A program made the position numbers and the translations under genes. 64,000 bases of DNA from Polyangiaceae bacterium (GTDB taxonomy: Bacteria; Myxococcota_A; Polyangia; Polyangiales; Polyangiaceae): positions 310,001 to 374,000 of the forward strand of contig JADJRH010000001.1 in assembly GCA_016712345.1 (NCBI GenBank). Direction: 5' to 3'. The notes beneath the pieces were generated by a model. The model had not been told where the DNA came from and made no database searches. It was given only the letters and a program-made list of their open reading frames with translations. Position 1 is the first letter of the stretch, and the number at the start of each line of letters is the position of its first letter. This document shows positions 53,161 to 62,362 of this stretch, in pieces.

Positions 53161-53167
53161 TGCGGGC

Positions 53168-54451
53168 TCAGGCCATGCCTGCCGCCTTCAAAAAATTCAA
53201 CTCCACTCGGGCGTAGTCCACCTCCACATCCAAGCGGGCCAGTACAGAATAAAAGCCGAATTGAAGCCGATTCATCAGCACCATACCGGGAGGCAATTGA
53301 GTAAAACTTTTGTCTTTGGCAAACACCTCGTTTTTTAACTCGCGAATACCTCCCACAAGGTTGGTCACGTACGGCCGCGAGATGTTGAAAGGTGTTTCAA
53401 ACAGGGGCACAAAACACTGCCGAGTATAGGCCACCGCCTTCTTTTCAAAACTGCCTCCCCTTGTTTGCAAAATCGCAGCCGCCGCACGCTCAAAACGCGT
53501 TTCGTCGCCGGCAAGCGCCGCCAGGTGAAGTTCTACCGCGCGCTCGGCATGAAGCATGGGTTGACAACATCCAAAATCCAAAAACGTGATCTTCCCATTT
53601 TCGCCAAAGAGATAGTTTCCCGGGTGCGGGTCGGCGTTAAACAGTTTACCCACCAAGTTTCCCTTAAAAACAAATCGCCACAAAACCTCGGCATATTGGC
53701 GGCGTTCTGACTCGGACAACTCGGCCGCTTGTTCGAGCGTTTTTCCGTGCGCCAGCTCGGTTGTCAAAACCCGGGGCCCCACCCGATCCATCACCACATT
53801 GGGAATGTGAATAAACGGATCTCCCTTGTGGAGATTGATAAAAAACTGCTGCCGCTGTGCTTCAAGTGGATAGTCAAGTTCCTCGGTAAACCGCTCTTTC
53901 ACTTCTTCAAAAACCCTCTTCGGGTCAACGTTTTTGGGTGCCACGGTAGCCACCATACTTTTGATCACCGAGGCATTGGCAAAATCGCTTTCAATGGCTT
54001 TGGCAATGCCTGGATGTTGCACTTTCACGGCTACCTGAAGGCCGTTTTCAAGCCTTGCGCGGTGAACCTGACCAATAGACGCGCTCGCAAAAGGTTCAGT
54101 TTCCCACTCGGCAAACAGCTTATCAATGGGAGCTTTCAGATCCTCCTCAACCACGTTTCTAATTTTTTCGGGGGACGACGTTGGAGCCGCTGTTCGAAGG
54201 GATTTCAGCGCTGTTTCGTATGCCTGACGGTGTGGTTCGGGTACAAATCCGTCCACGTAACTTGCCATTTGGCCCACCTTGGCGGCGAGACCCCGCATCG
54301 TACCAAGCACCTCGGCGGCACGCTCTGCGGCGGCCTCCATGGCTTCTTCTTCTTTGGTGAACAACAAACTCGCCCCCGTGCGCGCGCCGAGGCTCGCATA
54401 ACGAACCAAGCGACCAAGCCTGTTTTCGGGGAGTTTCTTTTGACGAGTCAT
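53168..54451 (-). CDS. ABC1/UbiB-like atypical protein kinase
   Basis: A 427-residue ADCK/UbiB-family protein. The KxGQ motif (Lys58-Val-Gly-Gln61 in AAKVGQMAS), the Ala-rich nucleotide loop FASASIGQVHRA, the ATP-lysine VAVKVQHPG, catalytic FNADPHPGNYLF and metal-binding FLDFG are intact. UbiB/ADCK proteins support ubiquinone or lipid-quinone synthesis in most organisms; members in bacteria without such genes nearby may serve other lipids. No clear membrane helix at the C-terminus. It is translationally coupled (ATGA) to the STAND NTPase gene upstream, an unusual partner. Confidence 0.85.
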   Translation of the reverse strand: MTRQKKLPENRLGRLVRYASLGARTGASLLFTKEEEAMEAAAERAAEVLGTMRGLAAKVGQMASYVDGFVPEPHRQAYETALKSLRTAAPTSSPEKIRNVVEEDLKAPIDKLFAEWETEPFASASIGQVHRARLENGLQVAVKVQHPGIAKAIESDFANASVIKSMVATVAPKNVDPKRVFEEVKERFTEELDYPLEAQRQQFFINLHKGDPFIHIPNVVMDRVGPRVLTTELAHGKTLEQAAELSESERRQYAEVLWRFVFKGNLVGKLFNADPHPGNYLFGENGKITFLDFGCCQPMLHAERAVELHLAALAGDETRFERAAAAILQTRGGSFEKKAVAYTRQCFVPLFETPFNISRPYVTNLVGGIRELKNEVFAKDKSFTQLPPGMVLMNRLQFGFYSVLARLDVEVDYARVELNFLKAAGMA

Positions 54452-55548
54452 ATCGAATGTCCAATGCCATGTTCAAACGCGTCGGCAATAGCCTGAACGC
54501 GCAAAATGGTGGCGAGGTCGCCCTTTTCCTGCGCGTAGTCCATGGCCGCAAACAAATGCGTTTGCTCAGTTAAGCGCCGCGAAGGCTCTTTTTCCAATAG
54601 GTCCAAGTAGTACGCGTGAAGTGCGTGGCCGAGCGGCTCCGTATATTTTTTAACGGCGTGCCGCACGGTCGCATGCAATGTAAATCGGCCTGAAAATGGC
54701 TCTTGAACAATACGAAGTGTTTTCAGCTTTGTAATGGTTTCCATAGGGCGCGCTTTGGTTTTCGAAAGGGCGGCCAACGCATCTTCCCCAATATGATCGC
54801 CGCCCATATGTGCCAGAACGCGGAGCATTCGCTTTCCTGCCTGCGAAAGCTCGCGCGACACCCTTTCAACCATCAGGCCCACTTCAGGCAGATCATCTTC
54901 GTGCAAAATGGGTTTCACGCGAAGAATGCCCCGCGACACCAACCAGTCGTGAAGACCTTTTTCGTTATCAAGGTTGTTGTGTACAAGAGCGTCGGCGAGA
55001 TCGAGCGCCACCGGATTCCACCTCAATAAACGAGTTAATGATTGAACGCGTGGAAAGGGGGATTGTGCCGTGGCAATGAGCGGGGGAATCACCGGAAAAA
55101 CAGTCACGCCCGACAGCAGACATCGGCGCGCCGTGAGCACAAACGTCACGTTCAAATCGCGAAGCGGATCCAACAACTCGGCCGTTGCTTTGTCGTCTTC
55201 GTGATTATCAAGCACCACCAACATTGGACTTTTTTCGGCGATCACTTTGTGTACCCATCGCTCGGGATGGGATGATGGAGCGGCTTTGCCGAAGCCCGAC
55301 GCCATCATTGAAAACAGCGTTCGAGCATCCCACGCGCCAATTCGAAACCAATAAACTTGTCCTTTAAAAAAGCTGGAAAGCGCGTGACCGAGTGCCGCCG
55401 CCAATGTTGACTTACCGCTGCCCCCTGAACCCACAAGCGCAATGTTGGTGGGGTGACTCGTTTGAATGAGCTGCACCAACGTGGATAGATCGCTTTGCCT
55501 GCCCCGAAACGATCGAGGGCGCGGAGGAAAAGAGGAAGGCGGTTTCAT
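54448..55548 (-). CDS. STAND/NB-ARC-type P-loop NTPase
   Basis: A 366-residue protein with a P-loop ATPase domain: Walker A GSGGSGKST (about 37-45), Walker B MLVVLDNHED and arginine-rich sensor TARRCLLSG, followed by winged-helix/helical bundle segments (RVLAHMGGDHIGEDALAALS). The layout is that of STAND ATPases used in signalling, regulation and some defence proteins; the C-terminal sensor repeats usual for the class are short here (about 60 helical residues). Start ATG 55548 is chosen by the domain start; the frame upstream is open but Arg/Ser-rich. It is the first gene of a two-gene unit with the ABC1-like kinase. It diverges from rsgA with 44 bp between. Confidence 0.75.
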   Translation of the reverse strand: MKPPSSFPPRPRSFRGRQSDLSTLVQLIQTSHPTNIALVGSGGSGKSTLAAALGHALSSFFKGQVYWFRIGAWDARTLFSMMASGFGKAAPSSHPERWVHKVIAEKSPMLVVLDNHEDDKATAELLDPLRDLNVTFVLTARRCLLSGVTVFPVIPPLIATAQSPFPRVQSLTRLLRWNPVALDLADALVHNNLDNEKGLHDWLVSRGILRVKPILHEDDLPEVGLMVERVSRELSQAGKRMLRVLAHMGGDHIGEDALAALSKTKARPMETITKLKTLRIVQEPFSGRFTLHATVRHAVKKYTEPLGHALHAYYLDLLEKEPSRRLTEQTHLFAAMDYAQEKGDLATILRVQAIADAFEHGIGHSI

Positions 55549-55592
55549 GAGCGGGCTGCTGTGCGATACTCTGTTCGGCGCGAGGTAGGCAC

Positions 55593-56594
55593 ATTCTCGA
55601 ACAATACGGCTTCGATCTTTTTTTTCGCGATCGGTTCGCGCCGTTCTCTGAAGAAGGGCTCGTGCCGGGCCGCGTGATTGGGGAAGTAGGTCCGCTGTTT
55701 CGCTTGGCCACCGAGCGTGGTGAAAAAACCGCCGAATTGGCCGGCAGACTGAAACACAACGCGCGCGAAAAAGCGGACCTCCCGGCCGTTGGAGATTGGG
55801 TTGCGCTTCGCGCCGATTGGGGAGCACATCGCGTTTCGATCTTTGCGGTGTTGCCCCGAAAGACAGCATTTTGCCGCCGCGCGGCTGGCAACGTTGTCGA
55901 AAATCAGGTGGTCGCCGCCAATGTGGACACCGCGTTTCTGGTGACCGGTTTGGATTTCGATTTCAACGTGCGTCGCATTGAACGTGCAGTGCTGTTGGCG
56001 CGCGAGAGCGGCGCTGAACCCGTGATTGTGTTGAGCAAGGTCGATCTTTGCGAGAGCTTTCAATCGCGGGCCGAAGAAACCCAAAAAGCCGCACCCGGCG
56101 TGAGCATTGTCGGCCTCGCAGCCAAACTCGGTCGCGGGCTTGAAACGCTTTCTCCATGGCTTGAAAAGGGCAAAACGATCATTTTGTTTGGGTCATCGGG
56201 CGCCGGAAAATCAACGCTTGTGAATGCGCTCCTCGGTGAAGAACGTCAGCTCACGCGCGAAGTTCGCGGCCATGATCATCGCGGCAAGCACACAACCACT
56301 CGCCGAGAAATGTTGATATTGCCGTCCGGTGCGTTGCTCATCGACACACCGGGTGTGCGCGAATTGGGCTTTTTGGGCGGTGAAGACGCCCTTCTTTCTG
56401 CTTTTTCAGAGATCGAAGAACTCGCGACCCTTTGTGGTTTCGGCGATTGTACACATCGAAATGAACCGCGATGCGCCGTTAAATCGGCCCTGGCGGCCGG
56501 CGATCTCGACCCAACGCGCCTCGCAAGTTACTTTCGACTCAAAGAAGAAGCCCAGGCCTCACAACGCAAAGGGCTCAAACAGCGGCGCCGTTAA
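55593..56594 (+). CDS. rsgA: Ribosome small-subunit GTPase RsgA with probable AUU start
   Basis: A circularly permuted GTPase of the YjeQ/RsgA family: an OB-fold N-domain (RVIGEVGPLFRLATERG ... VGDWVALRADWG), G4 LSKVDL, G1 FGSSGAGKSTLVNALLG, G2/G3 HTTTRREMLILPSGALLIDTPG, and the zinc site CGFGDCTHRNEPRC. It helps mature the 30S subunit. The frame is open from 55551, and residues before the GTG at 55662 (ILEQYGFDLFFRDRFAPF, then EEGLVPGRV) match the family N-terminus. The only plausible start there is ATT 55593-55595, preceded by GAGGTAGG about 4-11 bp upstream. The coding T8 run at 55618-55625 is in frame. Without this extension the protein would lack 23 family residues. Confidence 0.85.
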   Translation: MLEQYGFDLFFRDRFAPFSEEGLVPGRVIGEVGPLFRLATERGEKTAELAGRLKHNAREKADLPAVGDWVALRADWGAHRVSIFAVLPRKTAFCRRAAGNVVENQVVAANVDTAFLVTGLDFDFNVRRIERAVLLARESGAEPVIVLSKVDLCESFQSRAEETQKAAPGVSIVGLAAKLGRGLETLSPWLEKGKTIILFGSSGAGKSTLVNALLGEERQLTREVRGHDHRGKHTTTRREMLILPSGALLIDTPGVRELGFLGGEDALLSAFSEIEELATLCGFGDCTHRNEPRCAVKSALAAGDLDPTRLASYFRLKEEAQASQRKGLKQRRR

Positions 56595-56610
56595 CACGTG
56601 CTCATGTTTA

Positions 56611-57795
56611 TTACAAGTATCGCAACCTTGCCGCAATTTCACCAAGCGGAGCCACTTCTTCAATGGCCCCTGACTCAATGGCGCTCTTCGGCATTCCAAA
56701 AATCACACTCGACTCTTCATCCTGAGCGAGAGTTCTACCCTCCGCCCGCCGAATGGCCACAATCCCGGCCGTTCCGTCTCTACCCATCCCAGTCAAGACA
56801 ACGCCGATGGTGCGCCGACCATACACCTTGGCCGCCGATGCCATGGTCACATCCGCTGCGGGTTTACACCCGTTTACCAGCGGCCCGTCTTTCAATACCA
56901 CCGCCCCGCGATCATCAAACTCCAGGTGTTTGTCGCCGGGCGCTATCAGCACAACGCCTGGACGCGGCCGATCACCCCGAGCCGCTTCTTGCACCGCCAC
57001 CTGCGAAATCGAGTTTAGCCTTTCGGCAAGCGCCGCCGTAAAATGCGCCGGCATGTGCTGCACAATCACCACAGCAAACCGTGTGTCGGCCGGCAGTTGA
57101 GGAACAAGTTGACCGAGTGCCACCGGCCCACCCGTTGAAACGGCAATGACACACAGCTTGGGTAGACCGGCCGCCATGGCACCGGACCTTACGGAAGGCA
57201 CAGGTGTTCGCTGCGGCGAAAATCCCGGCGAAGACGCGGGTGGCATGGGGATATTCATACCCATGCCGGGAGACGAAGCGGGCGGCCTTGGAATACTTCC
57301 TGTGGGCGAACCCATCCCACCGCGCATCCCCACCGCAGGTTGCCCGGAACTCGGTGGACTCTGAACCGCGCGGGCGGGCATGACAGGTGCCTTTTTGGGC
57401 TTGCTCCCCGCGGCCTGACTCAGCTTTCGAATTAACTCGTCCTGCACTTTGGACAAGTCGGCCGACACTTCACCCGCGGGCTTTGTCACAAAGTCCACCG
57501 CTCCGGCCGAAAGCGCGTCAAGCGTTTCTTTTGCCCCTTTGGTGGTATGGGCAGAAAACATGACAATGGGCGTGGGCCGACGCTCCATGATCGCCTGCAC
57601 CGCGTCGGCGCCCGACATACCGGGCATATTAAAGTCCATGGAGATCACATCGGGCGCCAGTTCCACTGCCTTTTTTACAGCGTCGTTGCCGTCCCCCGCC
57701 TGACCTACCACCTCAAATGTGCCCGACGCGGTGAGCACCTTTTTAATGGCCCCGCGCATGAACATTGAGTCATCCACTATCAGCACACGGATCAT
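56611..57795 (-). CDS. cheB: Chemotaxis methylesterase CheB
   Basis: A 394-residue response regulator methylesterase. Receiver domain 1-120 with phospho-Asp54 (ISMDFNMPG) and Lys105; a Pro/Ser/Gly-rich linker (140-205); methylesterase domain with catalytic Ser220 (VSTGGP), His247 (VQHMPAHF) and Asp340 (GMGRDG), triad intact. Removes methyl groups from MCP glutamates to reset signalling. It overlaps the upstream cyclase gene by ATGA and is the last gene of the chemosensory operon. The linker length is on the long side. Confidence 0.93.
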   Translation of the reverse strand: MIRVLIVDDSMFMRGAIKKVLTASGTFEVVGQAGDGNDAVKKAVELAPDVISMDFNMPGMSGADAVQAIMERRPTPIVMFSAHTTKGAKETLDALSAGAVDFVTKPAGEVSADLSKVQDELIRKLSQAAGSKPKKAPVMPARAVQSPPSSGQPAVGMRGGMGSPTGSIPRPPASSPGMGMNIPMPPASSPGFSPQRTPVPSVRSGAMAAGLPKLCVIAVSTGGPVALGQLVPQLPADTRFAVVIVQHMPAHFTAALAERLNSISQVAVQEAARGDRPRPGVVLIAPGDKHLEFDDRGAVVLKDGPLVNGCKPAADVTMASAAKVYGRRTIGVVLTGMGRDGTAGIVAIRRAEGRTLAQDEESSVIFGMPKSAIESGAIEEVAPLGEIAARLRYL

Positions 57796-59585
57796 TGTTC
57801 ATTGTCTCGCGGTTGGGGCCTTATCGACTCGACAACATACCCAATCACAGGTTCAGCCACACCTTTGAGGGTAAGTCCCTCCGACGGGGTGGCGACAATC
57901 CAGTCTCCAACTTCATCGCGGGTAGATTGACTGATCATCACTCTACCCACGGGACACTTCGATTCATACCGGTTGGCGCGATTTACCGTGTCGCCGATCA
58001 CTGTATAGTCGCGGCGCGCAATTCTCGACCCCAAATCACCGCGCACCAAGGGGCCTGTATTAATTCCAATTCGCATGGCGAGTTTGGGCTCTCTTCCTTC
58101 ATTGAAAGGCGCCATTGCCGCCTGCATTGCCATGGCCGCTCGCACGGCCCGGAGTGGGGGTGGCTCTCTACCGCGAATATCCTCAAAAACGGCCAAAATC
58201 GCGTCACCGATAAACTTGTCAATGTCCCCACCTTCGTTTTTGACAATGGGGCACATCTCGTCAAAATAGGCGTTTAACAGGTCAATCAGGGCGGTTGGAC
58301 TGAGCGTCGCCGACAGAGGAGTGAAACCCGCCAAGTCTGAAAACAGAACGGTCATAATTCGCTCTTCGGCTCGCGTTTGCAGCATGTCCCCCGCCGCCGC
58401 ACGCTCTTCAGCCGCGCGCCGCGCGCCGTCTGAAACGTACACCGCCGACGCTTCTTTATACGCCAGAAGTCTCCGCTCAGCGAGCGTTCTCTCCACAATG
58501 GCAACACACTTGTCCTGCGCAAAAGGCTTTACCAAATAGGCCGAAGCACCCGCCGCGCGCAGTTGAGCCATATCCCTTTTTGAGTCCCGCGCCGTGAGCA
58601 TAATAACAGGGATGTTTCTCAACTCAGGGTCACGCCGGAGCGCGTGCACCAACTCAAACCCTGTCATCACCGGCATTTCATAATCGCTCACCACAAGCGC
58701 CGGCCGTGCGGCGCGCGCCTTTTCAAACGCAACCTTCCCATCGGGCGCGGTGATCACGTCAAACCCCTGACGCGACAAACAGTCGGCCACATAGTGCCTT
58801 TGCGCGGGTGAATCATCCACCACCAAAATGCGCTCACGCGACGCAGGCAACTTGCCCGCGATGAGACCTCGAACACGGGTAGACAGTTCTTCAGGTACAA
58901 CCGGTTTTACAAGGTAGTCATCGGCCCCGGCGTCAAACCCCCTTGCCAGATCGGCCGCTTCACCCAATGTAGAACTGATCATGACGGGCAAATGAGCCGT
59001 TTTGGGATCACCCTTTATAGAACGGCAAAGCTCATATCCGTCCATTTTGGGCATTTCCACATCGGTGATTACCAGGTCCACCTGATGGGATTGAACCACC
59101 GAAAGACCTTCCTCCCCATCCATGGCTGAGATCACTTCATACCCATTGTCTTCTAGAATGGGCACTGTATGCCGGTGAATCAGGGGAGAATCGTCCACAA
59201 GCAGCACTGTCACCACGCCGCGTGAAAGCACCCCCACCACGTCCAACACCTCGGCGTCGGAAAAGGGCACCATTAGAAAACCGTCGGCTTCACACGTGCG
59301 CGCGAGTTCGCGATCTTTGGGGGACACCCCCAAGAGAACAATTGAAACGTCCGCCCTTTCTTTTCGAATGTCTGCTACCGCCGCGCTCAACTCCACATCG
59401 GGCAACCTGCGAGGCAACAAAACAACGTGCGACCTTACCGCTGAGTCTGAAGAAACGAACTCTTCGAACGTGGAATGAAACACGACGGTATGACCGAGAG
59501 GTTCAAGCGGCCTGCGAAGCATTTCGCCGAGGAGAGGTCCACCCCCCACAAGCGCAAGCAAAAGCCCGTCGCGCGGTGCGTTCAC
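57792..59585 (-). CDS. Triple-receiver class III adenylate cyclase
   Basis: A 597-residue protein with three receiver-like domains and a class III cyclase. REC1 (about 8-118) lacks the acidic pocket and phospho-Asp (LLPRRLPDV) and is probably inactive. REC2 (125-245) has phospho-Asp175 (ITDVEMPK) and VKP; REC3 (253-370) has Asp301 (VSDYEMPV) and VKP. The cyclase domain (about 405-590) has metal Asp417 (FSDLAGF) and Asp461 (KFIGDAIL) and the substrate words YTVIGDTVNRANR, so adenylate (or guanylate) synthesis is expected. The operon context makes cAMP a likely output of the chemosensory kinase. ATGA overlaps with both CheA upstream and CheB downstream. Confidence 0.9.
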   Translation of the reverse strand: MNAPRDGLLLALVGGGPLLGEMLRRPLEPLGHTVVFHSTFEEFVSSDSAVRSHVVLLPRRLPDVELSAAVADIRKERADVSIVLLGVSPKDRELARTCEADGFLMVPFSDAEVLDVVGVLSRGVVTVLLVDDSPLIHRHTVPILEDNGYEVISAMDGEEGLSVVQSHQVDLVITDVEMPKMDGYELCRSIKGDPKTAHLPVMISSTLGEAADLARGFDAGADDYLVKPVVPEELSTRVRGLIAGKLPASRERILVVDDSPAQRHYVADCLSRQGFDVITAPDGKVAFEKARAARPALVVSDYEMPVMTGFELVHALRRDPELRNIPVIMLTARDSKRDMAQLRAAGASAYLVKPFAQDKCVAIVERTLAERRLLAYKEASAVYVSDGARRAAEERAAAGDMLQTRAEERIMTVLFSDLAGFTPLSATLSPTALIDLLNAYFDEMCPIVKNEGGDIDKFIGDAILAVFEDIRGREPPPLRAVRAAMAMQAAMAPFNEGREPKLAMRIGINTGPLVRGDLGSRIARRDYTVIGDTVNRANRYESKCPVGRVMISQSTRDEVGDWIVATPSEGLTLKGVAEPVIGYVVESIRPQPRDNEQ

Positions 59586-62362
59586 GACTCCTCCCCGTCA
59601 TGGCCGAGCAACTTCTGAATGCTCTGCAACAAGAGTTTTCGGTCGTGCGGTTTTGTAATGTAGTCATCCACCCCCGCATCAAAGCCGCGCACCCTGTCAA
59701 TTCGCTCGCCGCGCGTTGTGACCATGACAATGGGTATATCCCTGTATGTTGGCATTGCGCGAAGGGCACGCGTCAGTTCATACCCGTCCATGTGAGGCAT
59801 CATCACATCGGTGGAAACAAGGTCAAATACCCTTGTTTTGCAGAGCGAAAGTGCTGCTCTACCATCGTCGGCGGTGGTCACTTCATATCCGGCGTCGCTG
59901 ATCAACCGCTTCAACGTTTCACGCACAACATCGGAGTCGTCCACCACCAGAATTGAACCCTTTGTGTGGATCGATCGCGCGCGGGCTTGGGCGCGCTCAA
60001 CAGTTGGTCGCTTGAGCGCCCTTTCTACCACCGCGGGGATGTCCAAAATCAATGCGCATTGATCCCCCAGCAACGTGGCCCCCGCCACACACGGAACAGC
60101 CTTGAGCAGCTCCCCAAGGCTCTTGATCACGATCTCCCTTTTACCAAGCACCTGGTCACAGGCGAGCCCGTACATTTCTCCCCCATGTTCGGTGAGAACC
60201 ACGGCAACGGCATCGTCCGCCTCCACGCTTGACAATTCAAGCACCGAGGAAAGGCGAACCAGTGGCACATTTTTACCCCCCACAAGGAGCATTTCGCGGT
60301 CGCCTATCAGGTGTACATCCGACGCCGAAAGAACAAGTGTACGCTCCACGCTGTCGAGTGGAATGGCAAGGGTTTCACCGCAAACACGAGCCAAAATCAC
60401 GCTGATAATCGCCAACGTGAGCGGCAACTTGAGGGTGAATGTGGTGCCCCGGCCGGCCTTGGAGTCAATATCAATGGTGCCCTTGAGTCGGGTGACAATG
60501 GTTTGGCGAACCACATCCAAGCCAACGCCTCTACCCGACACATCGCTGATCGTCGCGGCGGTGGAAAAGCCGGCTCGAAAGATCAACTCGGTGGCAGCCC
60601 GATCGTCCATACCGTCGGCTTCAGCCTGCGAAAGAATCCCCTTTTCAATCGCCTTTTGTTTTAGGCGAGTTGGGTCCATCCCCCGTCCGTCGTCGGCAAT
60701 ACGAATCACCACCTGATTGCCTCGGTGAGCCGCCGAAAGGACAATGTTTCCCTCGGGCGGTTTACCCGCCTGCATGCGCTGATCGGGAAGCTCCATCCCA
60801 TGATCCACCGCATTGCGAACCAAGTGAAGAAGCGGTTCGTCGAGCGCCTCCACGAGCAACTTGTCAAGTTCGGTGTCTTCACCGACCAACTCTAAATGAA
60901 CCCGTTTCCCAAGCGATTGGCCTAAATCACGCACCGTGCGCTGGTGTTTTCGAAACACCCCACCCACAGGGATCATTCGGAGCCGCATTACCTGATCGCG
61001 CAATTCACCGGAGATGGAGTCTAAATTTGCTGTGGAGGCGTCTAAATCGGCGGTGATCGACCCGAGCACGCGCTCCACCCGACTCAACTCGTCTCGAATT
61101 AACCCGAGCGCGGCGCGTTCGGCTGTATCGCTCGAGTGTTTTCTACCCTTGGCATTCACTCGCTTGGCAAGCGACCTGTCCGACGACAACTCTTCGGTGA
61201 TGGAAGACAGCGCGCCCACCGCATTTCGAAGCCCGTCGCGCCCTAAAACCAACTCGCCCACAAGGTTGAGAAGCCGGTCGAGTTTATCAAAATCCACGCG
61301 GATTGTTTGGCGAGCCGCTGCTGTTGTTTGGGCAGATTCTGTTGTTGGATGGGTAGGTGCGCTCGCCGTGGGATGGGTAGGTATGGCTGCCGTTTGGGGA
61401 GCGGGTATGATCGCCGCGGGCGGAGTTGCCTCCAGACTCAGGGGGGTGGAAGGGTCTTTCAGCGCTTTTAGAATGGGAGCGGGATCCACCTGAATGCGGC
61501 GTTGGGAGCGCACTTGGTCCAACATCGATCGCAGCGCGTCGAGCGCGGCGAGGAGCACGTTTGTCACGTTCGCATCGGCCGCGCGCTCACCGTCGCGGAG
61601 TTGACCTACCAAGTCTTCAGCCGCGTGGGCCAGCCGGTTTACAGGGGAGAGGCCAACCATTGCCGAACTGCCTTTAACGGTATGGAGGTCGCGAAACAGG
61701 TCACGCAAGACCTCCATATCGCCGGGCGTTCGCTCTAAAATAATCAGCTTACCCGAAATCCCTTCAATCCTCTCCGAAGCTTCATCAAAAAACAACTCCA
61801 CCATGTCCTCATCCACGGTGGGAGTCCACTGGAATACTTCTGCGTTGCCCGACGCCGGCGACGGCGATTCTACCGGGCGGGCCGCCGGAGGTGGAGGCGG
61901 AATGGAAGGTTTGGCTTTGGGAGCCGCGGTCGGAGCGGCGGGCAAAACGCGCCCACGGCCGTCCGACACAGCGTTTTCAAGTTGAGTGGTTAGATCGGTT
62001 AGGTTTAACCCTTCAATGCGCGCACCGGATCGGTCGGCATTTTTGAGCTGAAACACCGCTGCCGAAAGCATTTCACACGGGGCCTCAAGCAACGTGCGAG
62101 CGCTTTCGACAGACACCGAGCCTTTGTCCACCGCATCGAGCACTCGCTCCACGGCGAGGGCCAATCTCCCGAAGTCGTCGGCGCCCACAAGCAGGCTTGA
62201 CATACCCGTTTCAAACGCGTGGTAGGCGAGCGCTCTCGCATGGGTAGAATCGGAATCAACCCAATTGGAAACGCCCGCGGAAAGCGCGCCAATGCGCTCG
62301 TCGGCGGTTTCTACGAACCGATTCCAGAGCGAAACACCAAGGGAAGGTTCGGGCGTTGTCAC
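59582..62362 (-). CDS. CheA hybrid histidine kinase with receiver (FrzE-like)
   Basis: A 926-residue kinase. In order: an N-terminal helical domain (1-115) shaped like a Hpt but with YHAFETG instead of HxxKG; a Pro/Ala linker; an intact Hpt with His227 (DLHTVKGSSAM); a linker with THPT repeats; dimerisation helices; HATPase with N-box HLVRNAVDHG, G1 ADDGRGMD and G2 GRGVGLDVV; a CheW-like domain (about 630-760); and a C-terminal receiver with phospho-Asp in STDVMMPHMDG. The kinase-plus-receiver build resembles M. xanthus FrzE. The GTG at 62362 is chosen because it overlaps the CheR stop by GTGA. ATGA overlap with the next gene. Confidence 0.92.
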   Translation of the reverse strand: MTTPEPSLGVSLWNRFVETADERIGALSAGVSNWVDSDSTHARALAYHAFETGMSSLLVGADDFGRLALAVERVLDAVDKGSVSVESARTLLEAPCEMLSAAVFQLKNADRSGARIEGLNLTDLTTQLENAVSDGRGRVLPAAPTAAPKAKPSIPPPPPAARPVESPSPASGNAEVFQWTPTVDEDMVELFFDEASERIEGISGKLIILERTPGDMEVLRDLFRDLHTVKGSSAMVGLSPVNRLAHAAEDLVGQLRDGERAADANVTNVLLAALDALRSMLDQVRSQRRIQVDPAPILKALKDPSTPLSLEATPPAAIIPAPQTAAIPTHPTASAPTHPTTESAQTTAAARQTIRVDFDKLDRLLNLVGELVLGRDGLRNAVGALSSITEELSSDRSLAKRVNAKGRKHSSDTAERAALGLIRDELSRVERVLGSITADLDASTANLDSISGELRDQVMRLRMIPVGGVFRKHQRTVRDLGQSLGKRVHLELVGEDTELDKLLVEALDEPLLHLVRNAVDHGMELPDQRMQAGKPPEGNIVLSAAHRGNQVVIRIADDGRGMDPTRLKQKAIEKGILSQAEADGMDDRAATELIFRAGFSTAATISDVSGRGVGLDVVRQTIVTRLKGTIDIDSKAGRGTTFTLKLPLTLAIISVILARVCGETLAIPLDSVERTLVLSASDVHLIGDREMLLVGGKNVPLVRLSSVLELSSVEADDAVAVVLTEHGGEMYGLACDQVLGKREIVIKSLGELLKAVPCVAGATLLGDQCALILDIPAVVERALKRPTVERAQARARSIHTKGSILVVDDSDVVRETLKRLISDAGYEVTTADDGRAALSLCKTRVFDLVSTDVMMPHMDGYELTRALRAMPTYRDIPIVMVTTRGERIDRVRGFDAGVDDYITKPHDRKLLLQSIQKLLGHDGEES

